Virus record (IMG/VR): IMGVR_UViG_3300049893_001592
Coordinates: 1 to 45,322 of that record
Reading direction: 5' to 3' (one strand)
Origin: a virus
DNA: 45,322 bases
Part shown: one piece after another, positions 6,040-13,713 of the stretch
How positions within the stretch are numbered: the first letter of the stretch is position 1
Layout of the letters: every line of letters begins with the position of its first letter
Position numbers and translations under genes: made by a program
Notes under the pieces: model-generated
What the model saw: the letters and a program-made list of their open reading frames with translations, nothing else
Databases searched by the model: none
What the model was told of the DNA's origin: nothing

Positions 6040-7625
6040 GTATATTTGACCATATACCAGCAGGTTACGACTTGCGGCCAGTGCAGATCAAGATACTCTC
6101 AGAGCTTGAAGCCAACTGGGATAAGTACGATGTATTTGTCGTGCCAGCCATGGTCGGCTCCGGCAAGAGCGTTGTGGCCATCATCTTGTCAGCCTGGCTG
6201 AACGCTAAAGGCAAGACGTCGGCCATCGTCACGCCGCAGGTCGTATTGCAGGAGCAATATCACGACGACTTCCCCGACGTGCCAATGCTCAAAGGCAAGG
6301 GTCGCTATGCTTGCGAGAGTGCCGGCAATTGTGAAAAACACTACGACTTTGCTGAGGAATACTGCGAGGGTTGCCCCTACGTCGCCGCACGTTTTGCTGT
6401 CCGCCGCGCCAAGCAAGGCATCTTCAATTTTTCTAGCTACCTCTACAGCTACAAGTTTGTGTGGGGCAAGAAGGACAAAGAGGACACACACCACATTGCG
6501 ACCTACGCGCTGATTGCGGACGAGGCCCACAACCTTATGGACGCGCTGGCTGACCACTATAGCTGGCGCCTCTACAAAAAAGACGTGCGCAACTACAATA
6601 AAGTCAATACGATTGGCGAGGCACTGGTTGTCATGGAGGGCCAGCTTAAGGACTTAGAAGTCTACCTTGCGCGCCTAGACCGCCACGACCCCGCGCAAAA
6701 GGAAGAGTATCGCGAGACGACGCGCGCTATCGGTCGCCTGTCATTTGCCATTGAAGGCATCCAGCGCTCGCCCAAGGAGTTCTTCTTTGACAAAAAGAAG
6801 TCGCGCGTCGGCGAGTACATCCACGTCTTGCCGATCAATTTCTCGTCCCTCCAGCCGCACATATTGCGGTCGCCCAAAAAGATAGTGCTCATGAGCGGCA
6901 CTATCAATCACTTGGACGTTAACAAGCTGGGCCTAGGTAACCGCGCCGTGTACCGCGTCGAGTGCCCGTCAGCGATTGAAGCATCCAGGCGGCCCATCAT
7001 ATTCCAGCCGGCAGCCAACATGGGCTACAAGCATCAGGACATTAGCGTGCCAATCATGGCAAAGGCGCTGCTGGAGCTGCTGGATAAACATCCTACAGAG
7101 AAGGGCCTGATCCACATGCCCTATCAGCTGGCCGAGAAGTTTCGTGGACACCTTAGCCACCCGCGCCTTCTGTGGCACGAGAAGGGCCAGGACAAGGAAG
7201 ATAAGTACGATCTGTTCCGCGCTAGCCAGGAGCCGCTTGTGCTGGTTGCTTCCGGTATGGCCGAGGGCATTGACCTGCCGTATGACGCAGGCCGCTGGCA
7301 GGCTATCGTCAAGGTGCAGTACCCAAGCTTAGGCGACCCGCTGATGCAGTACTACTCGCAGAAGGAGAAGGACTACTACAGCTGGCTGACTATCCGCACG
7401 CTTGTGCAACAATCGGGCAGGATTTGCAGGACACCCACGGACTACGGATGCACTTACATCCTAGATGTTGCTTTTGAAAATTTGATACGTTATAATAGAA
7501 AACTGTTCCCAGCGTATTTCCTTGACGCTCTTAAAGTGGAGAAAAAGAATGCAAATAACACTGACGGTGGCCGAGCTGTACTCCCTACTGTCGCTAGCCA
7601 GGGCGGCTCAACGGGCAGCTTATGA
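6036..7625 (+). CDS. Superfamily 2 DNA helicase, XPD/DinG-like with putative iron-sulfur cluster
   Basis: 529 residues, start chosen for the GGAGG upstream and the ATGA overlap. Walker A is AMVGSGKS (38-45). Cysteines 93, 99, 110 and 113 in the segment after motif Ia match the 4Fe-4S domain of XPD/Rad3/DinG helicases. Motif II is ADEAH (161-165), motif III is MSGT, and motif VI is QQSGRICR near the C-terminus; GMAEGIDLPYD corresponds to motif V. Such enzymes unwind DNA 5' to 3'. No DnaB-type helicase is visible in the window, so this may be the replicative or a repair/restart helicase. It could also displace R-loops. The C-terminal 20 residues are low complexity. Confidence 0.85.
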   Translation: MSIFDHIPAGYDLRPVQIKILSELEANWDKYDVFVVPAMVGSGKSVVAIILSAWLNAKGKTSAIVTPQVVLQEQYHDDFPDVPMLKGKGRYACESAGNCEKHYDFAEEYCEGCPYVAARFAVRRAKQGIFNFSSYLYSYKFVWGKKDKEDTHHIATYALIADEAHNLMDALADHYSWRLYKKDVRNYNKVNTIGEALVVMEGQLKDLEVYLARLDRHDPAQKEEYRETTRAIGRLSFAIEGIQRSPKEFFFDKKKSRVGEYIHVLPINFSSLQPHILRSPKKIVLMSGTINHLDVNKLGLGNRAVYRVECPSAIEASRRPIIFQPAANMGYKHQDISVPIMAKALLELLDKHPTEKGLIHMPYQLAEKFRGHLSHPRLLWHEKGQDKEDKYDLFRASQEPLVLVASGMAEGIDLPYDAGRWQAIVKVQYPSLGDPLMQYYSQKEKDYYSWLTIRTLVQQSGRICRTPTDYGCTYILDVAFENLIRYNRKLFPAYFLDALKVEKKNANNTDGGRAVLPTVASQGGSTGSL

Positions 7626-7713
7626 CGAAAACTGGCAAACAATGTATTTATGTGAAGGCCGAATTGACGACATGATTAACTTGTTTAAAACCCGCACGCA
7701 GGAGACCGTATGA
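7549..7713 (+). CDS. Hypothetical small helical protein
   Basis: 54 residues, start supported by GGAG about eight bases upstream. It overlaps the helicase C-terminus by 77 bases in another frame and is joined to the next gene by an ATGA overlap. Predicted helical (TVAELYSLLSLARAAQRAAY, then an acidic DDMINLFK end). The downstream overlap makes it likely real despite its size. No family recognised. Confidence 0.5.
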   Translation: MQITLTVAELYSLLSLARAAQRAAYDENWQTMYLCEGRIDDMINLFKTRTQETV

Positions 7714-8423
7714 AATTAAAGGACTTTGACTACAGGTCAAAGAATGTGCTGCTGTTGTCAGACATGCACATCCCTTATCACCACCCAGATGCGTTCAAGT
7801 TTCTGGCCGCCGCTAAAGAAAGATACAAGCCCGACCTGGTTGTGTCGCTGGGAGACCTGGTTGACTGGCACTCCATCAGCTTTCACCCAAAGGACCCGGA
7901 ACTGGCGGCGGCCGGACACGAGCTAGCTTTGATACGGAAACATGTAGCCGTGTTGGAAAAGCTGTTTCCATCAATGATTATCATAGGGTCTAACCATGGC
8001 GACCTGCCGTTGCGCAAGTTTAAAGACGCCGGCTTGCCGAGAGATCTGTTGCGAAACTACAACGACATTTATGACGTCAGCAAACAATGGAAATTTGTAG
8101 ACGATCTGACCATTACGTCAGGTGAGGATATTGTTTACTTCACGCACGGCATATCAAAGAACGGCTTAAAGCTGGCCACCCAGCGCGGCATTAACGTCTG
8201 CCAGGGTCACTACCACACCGAGTTTAGGGTAGACTACGCCAGCAATCCTCGCAACCTTATCTGGAGCTTGCAGGCCGGGTGCATGATCGACAAGGACGCT
8301 TTGGCGTTTGCTTATGATCGTCTGAACCTGCAGCGTCCCATCATAGGTACGGCGGCAATTCTTAAGGGGCACCCAACTCTGCTGCCCATGCTGCTTAATG
8401 GGGACGGAAGGTGGAAAGGATGA
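7710..8423 (+). CDS. Calcineurin-like metallophosphoesterase
   Basis: 237 residues. The ordered metal-binding motifs of the family are present: LLSDMHIP (15-22, DxH), SLGDLVDW (46-53, GDxxD), IIGSNHGD (GNH-type) and CQGHYHTEF near the C-terminus (GHxH). It therefore has the dimetal core of phosphodiesterases, but the substrate (nucleic acid, nucleotide or protein phosphate) cannot be read from sequence. Related phage enzymes sit in replication or nucleotide-metabolism clusters, as here, between the helicase and a MazG-like enzyme. Not closely similar to the lambda protein phosphatase by eye. Confidence 0.85.
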   Translation: MKLKDFDYRSKNVLLLSDMHIPYHHPDAFKFLAAAKERYKPDLVVSLGDLVDWHSISFHPKDPELAAAGHELALIRKHVAVLEKLFPSMIIIGSNHGDLPLRKFKDAGLPRDLLRNYNDIYDVSKQWKFVDDLTITSGEDIVYFTHGISKNGLKLATQRGINVCQGHYHTEFRVDYASNPRNLIWSLQAGCMIDKDALAFAYDRLNLQRPIIGTAAILKGHPTLLPMLLNGDGRWKG

Positions 8424-8581
8424 GCATCAAGTTTTTAGCAGGCTTTGCCTGCATGACCATGGCCGTCCTTTGTTGCGCCGGCGTGTATATCTGGGTTGAA
8501 GCTGACAGCTACTGGTGGGCGGCGTTCTGCGCAGGCGGCGCGCTGTCTTGGGTTTACCATGCAATGAGGTGCGTAGAATGA
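8420..8581 (+). CDS. Small membrane protein
   Basis: 53 residues, ATGA-coupled on both sides. Two hydrophobic segments are visible: FLAGFACMTMAVLCCAGVYIW, roughly residues 5-25, and WWAAFCAGGALSWVY, 32-46, separated by a short acidic turn. This is a helical hairpin, a layout seen in many phage holin-like or antiholin-like proteins. A lysis role is not supported by the replication-gene context, so the function is left open. Confidence 0.55.
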   Translation: MSIKFLAGFACMTMAVLCCAGVYIWVEADSYWWAAFCAGGALSWVYHAMRCVE

Positions 8582-8991
8582 ATGTTCAAGAATTCCAAAA
8601 GTTTATCAATGGGCGCTACACTGTCGATCGCGTGCCGGTCCGTGCTTCTAATTTGGCACACAACGCCGAGCTGGTCCATGCCCTGCTGGGTCTGAACGGC
8701 GAGGTGGGTGAGCTGACCGACCTGATTAAAAAGCACCTAATGTACAATAAGCCGCTCGATTGGAAGGCAGCCGTTCTAGAGCTTGGCGACGTGCAACACT
8801 ATCTGATGCGGGTCATGTGGATGCTCAACATACCTTTTGAGGCCGTGCTGGAGACCCACAAGATAAAGTTAGAAGAGCGGGACCGCACTAATCCCGACCA
8901 CTACATGACCGACAACCAGCTGGTTGCTGACCTTAATGCCGTACTCCAGCAGCAGCTGGACGCAGCTAAGGAGGCCAGCCGTGGCTCTTGA
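8578..8991 (+). CDS. MazG-like nucleotide pyrophosphohydrolase
   Basis: 137 residues, start taken at the ATG overlapping the preceding stop. The alpha-helical MazG signature is clear: LNGEVGELTDLIKK (39-52, ExxE) followed by VLELGDVQHYL (66-76, ExxD), the four acidic residues that bind magnesium. Family members hydrolyse (d)NTPs to monophosphates. In phages they are proposed to alter nucleotide pools or (p)ppGpp signalling, but the phage substrate is often undetermined. The C-terminal tail is a short helical extension. Neighbour of metallophosphoesterase, consistent with nucleotide handling. Confidence 0.85.
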   Translation: MNVQEFQKFINGRYTVDRVPVRASNLAHNAELVHALLGLNGEVGELTDLIKKHLMYNKPLDWKAAVLELGDVQHYLMRVMWMLNIPFEAVLETHKIKLEERDRTNPDHYMTDNQLVADLNAVLQQQLDAAKEASRGS

Positions 8992-9292
8992 GTCAATGCG
9001 CCTCGGCTGTCTGTCTTGCGGCCACACGCACGACGACCTAATCGAGCGCGCCCACCGCGACGAGTGGTTTACCTGCCCGGCCTGCGGAGAGCAATCACTG
9101 CGCCGCATGTTGGCTGCCCCCAACGTAAGAACCAGGCAGAGCGCCAGCTACATCGACGGCACTAAGCGCTTTGGCATGGTTCGTGAAAGCAACCAGCTCA
9201 AGCGCGCCTTTGCTGAAGCTAAGAAGGCCGGCGACAAAGAGACAATGAAAGATGTAAAGAAAGAGCAATCAAAACTTGGAGGTAAAGACTGA
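8981..9292 (+). CDS. Zinc-ribbon protein (FmdB-like) with basic C-terminus
   Basis: 103 residues, start taken as GTG at 8981 because GGAGG lies seven bases upstream; later ATG codons lack such a site. LGCLSCGH and FTCPACGE form two CxxC knuckles separated by about 20 residues, a complete zinc ribbon, followed by RMLAAPNVRT, which is common behind FmdB-like ribbons. The C-terminal 40 residues are Lys-rich (EAKKAGDKETMKDVKKEQSK), suggesting contact with nucleic acid or acidic protein. It overlaps the MazG gene by 11 bases. Confidence 0.75.
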   Translation: MALESMRLGCLSCGHTHDDLIERAHRDEWFTCPACGEQSLRRMLAAPNVRTRQSASYIDGTKRFGMVRESNQLKRAFAEAKKAGDKETMKDVKKEQSKLGGKD

Positions 9293-9405
9293 TGGAATGG
9301 ATCAACAATCTTACATGGCCCGGCGCTGTGGCGGTTGCCGCGATGGCGCTGGCTGCCGGATACGCCGTTGGCAAATTTATTGATTTCCATAAGGAGTTCT
9401 TTTAA
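9292..9405 (+). CDS. Tiny single-pass membrane peptide
   Basis: 37 residues: a short start (MEWINNLTWPG), one Ala/Val-rich transmembrane helix (AVAVAAMALAAGYAVG) and a charged tail. TGATG overlap with the previous gene and GGAGG at about 9279-9283 as ribosome binding site. Function unknown. Confidence 0.5.
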   Translation: MEWINNLTWPGAVAVAAMALAAGYAVGKFIDFHKEFF

Positions 9406-9406
9406 G

Positions 9407-9763
9407 ATGGATGTATTAAACAAAGCCGGTATTGGCATCGCTATGAAGAAGGGCTGGCTGCGCGTTGACGGCGCTCACGAGGTCGAGGACGCTATCTACC
9501 TGCCGCCTGTATTGGAGTTCGCCGTCAAGGCCAAGAAGCCGATTGTCTACACGATGGATCAGGACGTTAAGCTTGGCAACCGCTACCTGGCGCTGGTTGA
9601 GTACCATCCAGACCTGCGCACCAAAGGCACGCTCAACGGCCCGGCCGTGTTGACTGGCGACGAGTTGGACAAGATTGCGTTCCGCTTCATGGGCGACGAG
9701 GACCTGGACTTTACGGCCTACCCCTGGATCGTCAAACTTATCATTGCTAACATCAAACACTGA
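9407..9763 (+). CDS. Hypothetical protein
   Basis: 118 residues, start one base after the previous stop with AAGGAG upstream. Mixed alpha/beta composition, no Cys. It contains a stretch typical of small globular proteins (PIVYTMDQDVKLGNRYLALV) and an acidic patch (GDELDKIAFRF). No family recognised. It is in the same rightward array and likely cotranscribed with the zinc-ribbon gene. Confidence 0.65.
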   Translation: MDVLNKAGIGIAMKKGWLRVDGAHEVEDAIYLPPVLEFAVKAKKPIVYTMDQDVKLGNRYLALVEYHPDLRTKGTLNGPAVLTGDELDKIAFRFMGDEDLDFTAYPWIVKLIIANIKH

Positions 9764-9773
9764 GGAGACCGAT

Positions 9774-10034
9774 ATGCAATTGGATGTAAAATCGCTGCGC
9801 GACTGGATGACCCGTCAGCACGATCATGTTAAGACAATCATCAACCAGCCCATAGCTGACGCCGGAGACGCTGCCCAGTATATCCGAGCCCTCGGCGGAG
9901 TAGACATGCTGGTTGCTTTAGAGCAGGCAATACAAGGTGCGGAACAACGTTATATCACTAGATTGGAAGAGGAAACAGCGAACAACCTTCCCTCGTCCGC
10001 AGTCGCAACACTCGTCGAAGCCGCTATCGACTAG
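9774..10034 (+). CDS. Hypothetical helical protein
   Basis: 86 residues, with a strong AGGAG eight bases before the ATG. Predicted almost fully helical (LRDWMTRQHDHVKTIINQPI, then GGVDMLVALEQAIQGAEQR), acidic at the C-terminus. Resembles small phage proteins of unknown role. It is the last well-supported gene of the rightward arm. Confidence 0.65.
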   Translation: MQLDVKSLRDWMTRQHDHVKTIINQPIADAGDAAQYIRALGGVDMLVALEQAIQGAEQRYITRLEEETANNLPSSAVATLVEAAID

Positions 10035-10225
10035 CCAAGATCAGCGTCAGATGAGTAATCTGGTTTGCGAGGTTGAGGATCTGCGTCGCGAGCTGGAGGA
10101 AGTGAGGAGCCTGCTTCAGCGGGCTCTTCTTCTTTTTGGCAGTAAGCACAAAGCCCACAGCGGCGCCAGCGGGAATGATAGTCAATCCTAAGCATCCAGC
10201 TGAGCACGCAGTGTGGGCATCGCAT
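10031..10225 (-). CDS. Possible small zinc-ribbon protein at the end of the leftward arm
   Basis: 64 residues. MRCPHC at the start and RRCGLCAYC about 18 residues later give two CxxC pairs, the layout of a small zinc ribbon; the last 35 residues are low complexity, rich in Pro, Asp and Ser. The start overlaps the preceding stop as TAATG, which suggests coupling, but no clear ribosome binding site is seen. It is fully antisense to the rightward frame at 10051-10191 and only one of them need be real. Confidence 0.42.
   Translation of the reverse strand: MRCPHCVLSWMLRIDYHSRWRRCGLCAYCQKEEEPAEAGSSLPPARDADPQPRKPDYSSDADLG
10051..10191 (+). CDS. Possible short coiled-coil protein at the end of the rightward arm
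   Basis: 46 residues with a short heptad helix (VEDLRRELEEVRSLLQRALL) and a polar tail. There is no convincing ribosome binding site, a terminator hairpin lies inside the frame, and a leftward zinc-ribbon frame overlaps it completely. Composition is plausible for a real gene, but only one of the two overlapping frames is likely used. Confidence 0.3.
   Translation: MSNLVCEVEDLRRELEEVRSLLQRALLLFGSKHKAHSGASGNDSQS
10107..10138 (+). terminator. Intrinsic terminator of the rightward arm
   Basis: GAGCCTGC, loop TTCA, then GCGGGCTC: an 8-bp stem with one G-T wobble, followed at once by TTCTTCTTTTT. It reads rightward only; the other strand has no U run. It lies where the rightward and leftward gene arrays converge, the expected place for a stop to transcription. 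Confidence 0.65.
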
Positions 10226-10446
10226 TAGTTAGAGCCCATGATGTTCTGAGGAACGTTAACTGCTTCCTCTTCTTCAAACACAGGCAGCTTCTTGGGAGGC
10301 TTGGGCATTTGGTCCATTGTCGCCTCTGGCTCAGCAGACGGCAGGCCGCCTACGTAGAGTTTATCCAGAAGCTGGAGCAGACTGGAAGCGCCCGCCCTGT
10401 CGCTCTGAAAATCGGTGTTCTTGCGAGGCGGCACGCGGCTACCCAT
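10225..10446 (-). CDS. Hypothetical proline- and acid-rich small protein
   Basis: 73 residues, with a TAATG overlap at both ends. A basic start (GSRVPPRKN), a helical middle (SSLLQLLDKLYVGG) and an acidic, Pro-rich end (PKPPKKLPVFEEEEAVN). Likely flexible. It follows the internal virion protein genes and may be a minor virion component; that is inference. Confidence 0.55.
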   Translation of the reverse strand: MGSRVPPRKNTDFQSDRAGASSLLQLLDKLYVGGLPSAEPEATMDQMPKPPKKLPVFEEEEAVNVPQNIMGSN

Positions 10447-10490
10447 TACCGACTCCCTGTTCTTCCGCCACGTTTAGCTGGCTTTGCCAT
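10446..10490 (-). CDS. Micro-ORF, 14-residue basic peptide
   Basis: Sequence MAKPAKRGGRTGSR, net charge strongly positive. AAGAGGT lies five to eight bases before the ATG and the stop overlaps the next start as TAATG. Either a real tiny peptide or a leader that delivers ribosomes to the next gene. Too short for statistics. Confidence 0.35.
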   Translation of the reverse strand: MAKPAKRGGRTGSR

Positions 10491-10500
10491 GGTATACCTC

Positions 10501-10557
10501 TTAGCGTTTAGTTGGTTTTTTGTAGTCTTTGACAGCAGTAGGACGGCGAACGGCCAT
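10501..10557 (-). CDS. Micro-ORF, 18-residue basic peptide
   Basis: Sequence MAVRRPTAVKDYKKPTKR, very basic. A strong AGAGGAGA lies six bases before the ATG, and it starts three bases after the previous gene ends. Together with the 14-residue peptide that follows it forms a pair of tiny Lys/Arg-rich reading frames, each with its own ribosome binding site. Confidence 0.4.
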   Translation of the reverse strand: MAVRRPTAVKDYKKPTKR

Positions 10558-10559
10558 GG

Positions 10560-10727
10560 TCAGTCTCCTCTGAGATGTTTTTCGACGAGCGCAATAAAGT
10601 CGTCGTCTGCCTTAGTGTCGGTTCTCTTTACAACTTCTTTAGCCACAAACAGAATAAAGTCTTCCAGCGCCCGGCTGGTTAGCAGCTTTACGCCGATCGA
10701 AAGCAGGGTCTTAACTAGTAAATCCAT
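10560..10727 (-). CDS. Hypothetical small helical protein
   Basis: 55 residues; the start is the ATG preceded by GAGGAAT rather than the longer upstream extension inside the previous gene. Two amphipathic helices (MDLLVKTLLSIGVKLLTS and ALEDFILFVAKEVVKRT) with a charged tail. The first helix is hydrophobic enough to associate with a membrane. Placed directly after the largest internal virion protein gene. Function unknown. Confidence 0.6.
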   Translation of the reverse strand: MDLLVKTLLSIGVKLLTSRALEDFILFVAKEVVKRTDTKADDDFIALVEKHLRGD

Positions 10728-10728
10728 A

Positions 10729-13713
10729 TCATTCCTCATCTTCTGATGGTGGTAGTATCTCGCCCTTTTCCAAACGATTCTTGGTAAACTTGGCAAAGCC
10801 GTAGCCCGGAATAAACGGCGCTGCAGCATCCAGGATTTTGACGCCCGTCTTTGCTACGTGCGCCGGCATCTCTTCGGGCTCTAGATCGCCCATGCCGGAC
10901 AAACCTTTGGTTGCGGCTGTTGTGGCTTTAGCAACAGATCCAACAAACGGAGGCGGCTGAAGTACGATGCCCAAAGCCGGCGACAGTTCTCTAAAGTTAT
11001 CGCCAAAAACCAGCTTTAGTTTAGGGTCCATGTTCTCTCGCGCATCCTTGGTGTAGGAGTCGGCGGCTATCAAAGCAGCCAGCGGGAACAGGTACTTCTT
11101 GGTAACGGGAAACGCGCCGGCCAGGCCGTTCTTATAGAACTCTTGCTCGACATCGCTGGCTACAGAAGTTGGGAACTTAGTAAAGGCAGTCAGCATAGAG
11201 CCAAACTCGCGGCCCAAGCGGCTCATGTCGGCCGTTGTGTACGAGTACTGGTGCTGGATATTAAACCAGCGGCGCAACTGATTTTGCACTTCCACCTGGT
11301 TGCCGGCCGCAATGGCCTGGTTGACGCGAGCCTTGATGCCTTTCGGCAAGCTCGCCACAATCTTTAGTGCATTTGGGTTATTGGCCGCCACGTCCTTGGC
11401 GACGCGATCAGCCATGTTCATGGTCCACCGGCGATTGATGTCGTCGGCTTTGGAATAGGCCTGCATCAGCGTGGACGCAAACTTTTCATAGCCTTTAATG
11501 CCGCCCAAGACAGCCTCAGGTACGCCTGATTCGCGCAGGCCCTTGATGATGCCCTGGGTAGCTTCGTTACGCAGCGGCCCCTCATTAGCCAGGCCGATCA
11601 CGTTGGGCTTATCCGCTCCTCGTTTAAGCATGTCCTTTAGGCCCAGTGCCGTTATCTTTGACGCGTAAGCCGTGTTGGTCTTGGCCGCAATGTCAGTTGA
11701 TCCGCCCATGATCGGTTGCGTCAGGTTGCGCATGATCGAGTATGGGTTGGCGTTCAGCAAGTTATAGTACATGTTGCCCATGGACCACGGTATGAAGTCT
11801 GGCACCGTCCGCTGCAGCATGCCCTGCATCTTGCCAAGCGGCGTGCTGGCGTCATCCATCGTGCGCTGACCAAGCAGGCGCCATTGGCTGGCCCTCTCCT
11901 GCATCTTGGCCTTCCAGCCGCTTGGCGTGCCCATAAGGCTGTCCTGCACCTGCTGAAAATACTCCGCTGTCTTGGGCAAACCAAGCGTCCTGGCCGCCTC
12001 AATCTGCGCGCTCATGCGGGCCATCGGCACCTGATACAAGCCGGCCTTCATGTTACCGTTGACGTAGTTGGCCATCAGCTTAGGTATGTCATACTCTACG
12101 ATGTAGGGCGGCAGGTCATGGTCGCGGCCGAATGCGGCGGCGGCTTCCAGCCTCTTGACCGCGCCTCGGTCCTCGGCCGTCTTTAGCAGCTTCTTTTCGA
12201 TAAACTGTTTAAGGTCTACCTTGCTGGCTGTTGGATCAAGCGTCTCTCCAAACTCATTGCCAAGGTAGCGCATGGCGTCCCAATAAGCTTTTTGCTCTTT
12301 GGCTGGCATGCTTCCTGCAAACAAACGATCCGTCGCGCGATCGAGCTTGAGCCGCATACTATCCAGGTCCATGCGCGTGCGCGGCAGGTAGACAGTCTGC
12401 TTGCCGTAAGGCTGCAGCTTCTGGATGTTGAGGCCGTACTCTTTGTTGAGCGTGTCGCGGGCATCATCAAAATATTGCGCGATGCGGCTCTCTAACGAAC
12501 CGGGCTTAAACTTGCCTTGGGTTATGCGCATGTAGAGATCGCGGCTGTAGTCGTCAAAGCTATTGAACTTGCCGGATTCCTTCATAGCGTCCGCCATCTC
12601 TTTTTCAAACGACAGCGCCTTCTTTAGATAGGGCGTTGCGCCGGAAGCCAGCTTGTTCTCTGCTTCGACGGCATCCAGCAGTGCCCCGGTAAAGTCCGAC
12701 CCGTACTTAGTATCGACGCGCTGCGCGTTAAAGTTGGCAGGTCGTATCCAAGACATCCAGCCCTGGACCGGATCGTACTCGGTTACGCGCAGTTTGTTCA
12801 TAAACTGGCTCTTGAGATCGCGAGCGGCCTGCGTTACGGCTTGCGCGCCCCGGTACTCGTCGTACATCTGGGCTCGAAGCTTGGGGTCAAACTGGTTCAT
12901 GACGCGTTCAAACTGCTCGTAATTATCTACGGCTCGGTCCATGACCTTGGCTGCGCGCTGGTTCTGCTTGCCGCCAGCTTTTTGAAACGCCTCCTCCACA
13001 GTCTCCGGCACTTTGGTGCGCAGTACGTACTGCATAAACTGCGCATCTTTACCTTGCAGAGCGTCGTCAAGGTTGTCTGGGATTGTGTCTTTAATCTTCT
13101 GCGCCAGCGGCGTAATTTCGGGCAGGGATCGGGCCACCTGCTTGGCCGCCTTTCCGCCTCCCATAAGAGCGCCCGCGCCTTTGATAACTCCGGCCAGGGC
13201 ACCGCCCGCTGCTCCACCAAGGGCCGCTCCAGTGGCCGCGTCTTTGAGCTGCTCGCCAACGTCGCCTTCGGCTGCGCCAAAGCCTGACAAGCCACCAGCA
13301 ATCGCACCGGCGCGCACGGCCGTGCCTATAGTCTTGCCGCTAGCTAGCCAGCCGGCCCCAGGTACGGCGACACCGCCAGCCAGTTGACCTGCCAGGAATG
13401 TCTTAGGGTTTGCTTTTTCGGCCGCACTGTAGGCCGCGCGGGACTCATCGCGGTATCGAGAATATAGATCTCCAAACGATTCTCGACTGCCCTCGGCTTT
13501 GGCGGCCAATGCTTCAGTGAGCCCGGTTATCTCGTCGGCAGCGTTAAAGGTGACGCCCTGAGCCGCGCCTCGAATAGCAGACTCGGTATACCCCGGCTGC
13601 TCGCCAAAACCTTGCTCAATAGAGGAAAAGGGGTCAGACGTATCTGCCCCTTCCAGCTGGCTAAACGGGTCGGCAACCTGCGTGTTCTCAAGCTCCTTGA
13701 ATGGATCAGCCAT
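10729..13713 (-). CDS. Large internal virion / DNA ejection protein
   Basis: 994 residues. The N-terminus repeats a short motif (ADPFKELE, ADPFSQLE, SDPFSSIE within residues 2-33), then AIRGAAQGVTFNAADEITG. Residues about 100-190 are Gly/Ala-rich with several GxxxG-like hydrophobic stretches (AGAIAGGLSGFGAA, GAALGGAAGGALAGVIKGAG), able to insert in or cross a membrane. The rest is long, helical and charged. Podophage ejection proteins, which leave the capsid and form a channel through the envelope, have this composition and position (last large gene after the tail cluster). No lysozyme or protease motif was recognised. Start overlaps the previous stop as TAATG. Confidence 0.7.
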   Translation of the reverse strand: MADPFKELENTQVADPFSQLEGADTSDPFSSIEQGFGEQPGYTESAIRGAAQGVTFNAADEITGLTEALAAKAEGSRESFGDLYSRYRDESRAAYSAAEKANPKTFLAGQLAGGVAVPGAGWLASGKTIGTAVRAGAIAGGLSGFGAAEGDVGEQLKDAATGAALGGAAGGALAGVIKGAGALMGGGKAAKQVARSLPEITPLAQKIKDTIPDNLDDALQGKDAQFMQYVLRTKVPETVEEAFQKAGGKQNQRAAKVMDRAVDNYEQFERVMNQFDPKLRAQMYDEYRGAQAVTQAARDLKSQFMNKLRVTEYDPVQGWMSWIRPANFNAQRVDTKYGSDFTGALLDAVEAENKLASGATPYLKKALSFEKEMADAMKESGKFNSFDDYSRDLYMRITQGKFKPGSLESRIAQYFDDARDTLNKEYGLNIQKLQPYGKQTVYLPRTRMDLDSMRLKLDRATDRLFAGSMPAKEQKAYWDAMRYLGNEFGETLDPTASKVDLKQFIEKKLLKTAEDRGAVKRLEAAAAFGRDHDLPPYIVEYDIPKLMANYVNGNMKAGLYQVPMARMSAQIEAARTLGLPKTAEYFQQVQDSLMGTPSGWKAKMQERASQWRLLGQRTMDDASTPLGKMQGMLQRTVPDFIPWSMGNMYYNLLNANPYSIMRNLTQPIMGGSTDIAAKTNTAYASKITALGLKDMLKRGADKPNVIGLANEGPLRNEATQGIIKGLRESGVPEAVLGGIKGYEKFASTLMQAYSKADDINRRWTMNMADRVAKDVAANNPNALKIVASLPKGIKARVNQAIAAGNQVEVQNQLRRWFNIQHQYSYTTADMSRLGREFGSMLTAFTKFPTSVASDVEQEFYKNGLAGAFPVTKKYLFPLAALIAADSYTKDARENMDPKLKLVFGDNFRELSPALGIVLQPPPFVGSVAKATTAATKGLSGMGDLEPEEMPAHVAKTGVKILDAAAPFIPGYGFAKFTKNRLEKGEILPPSEDEE

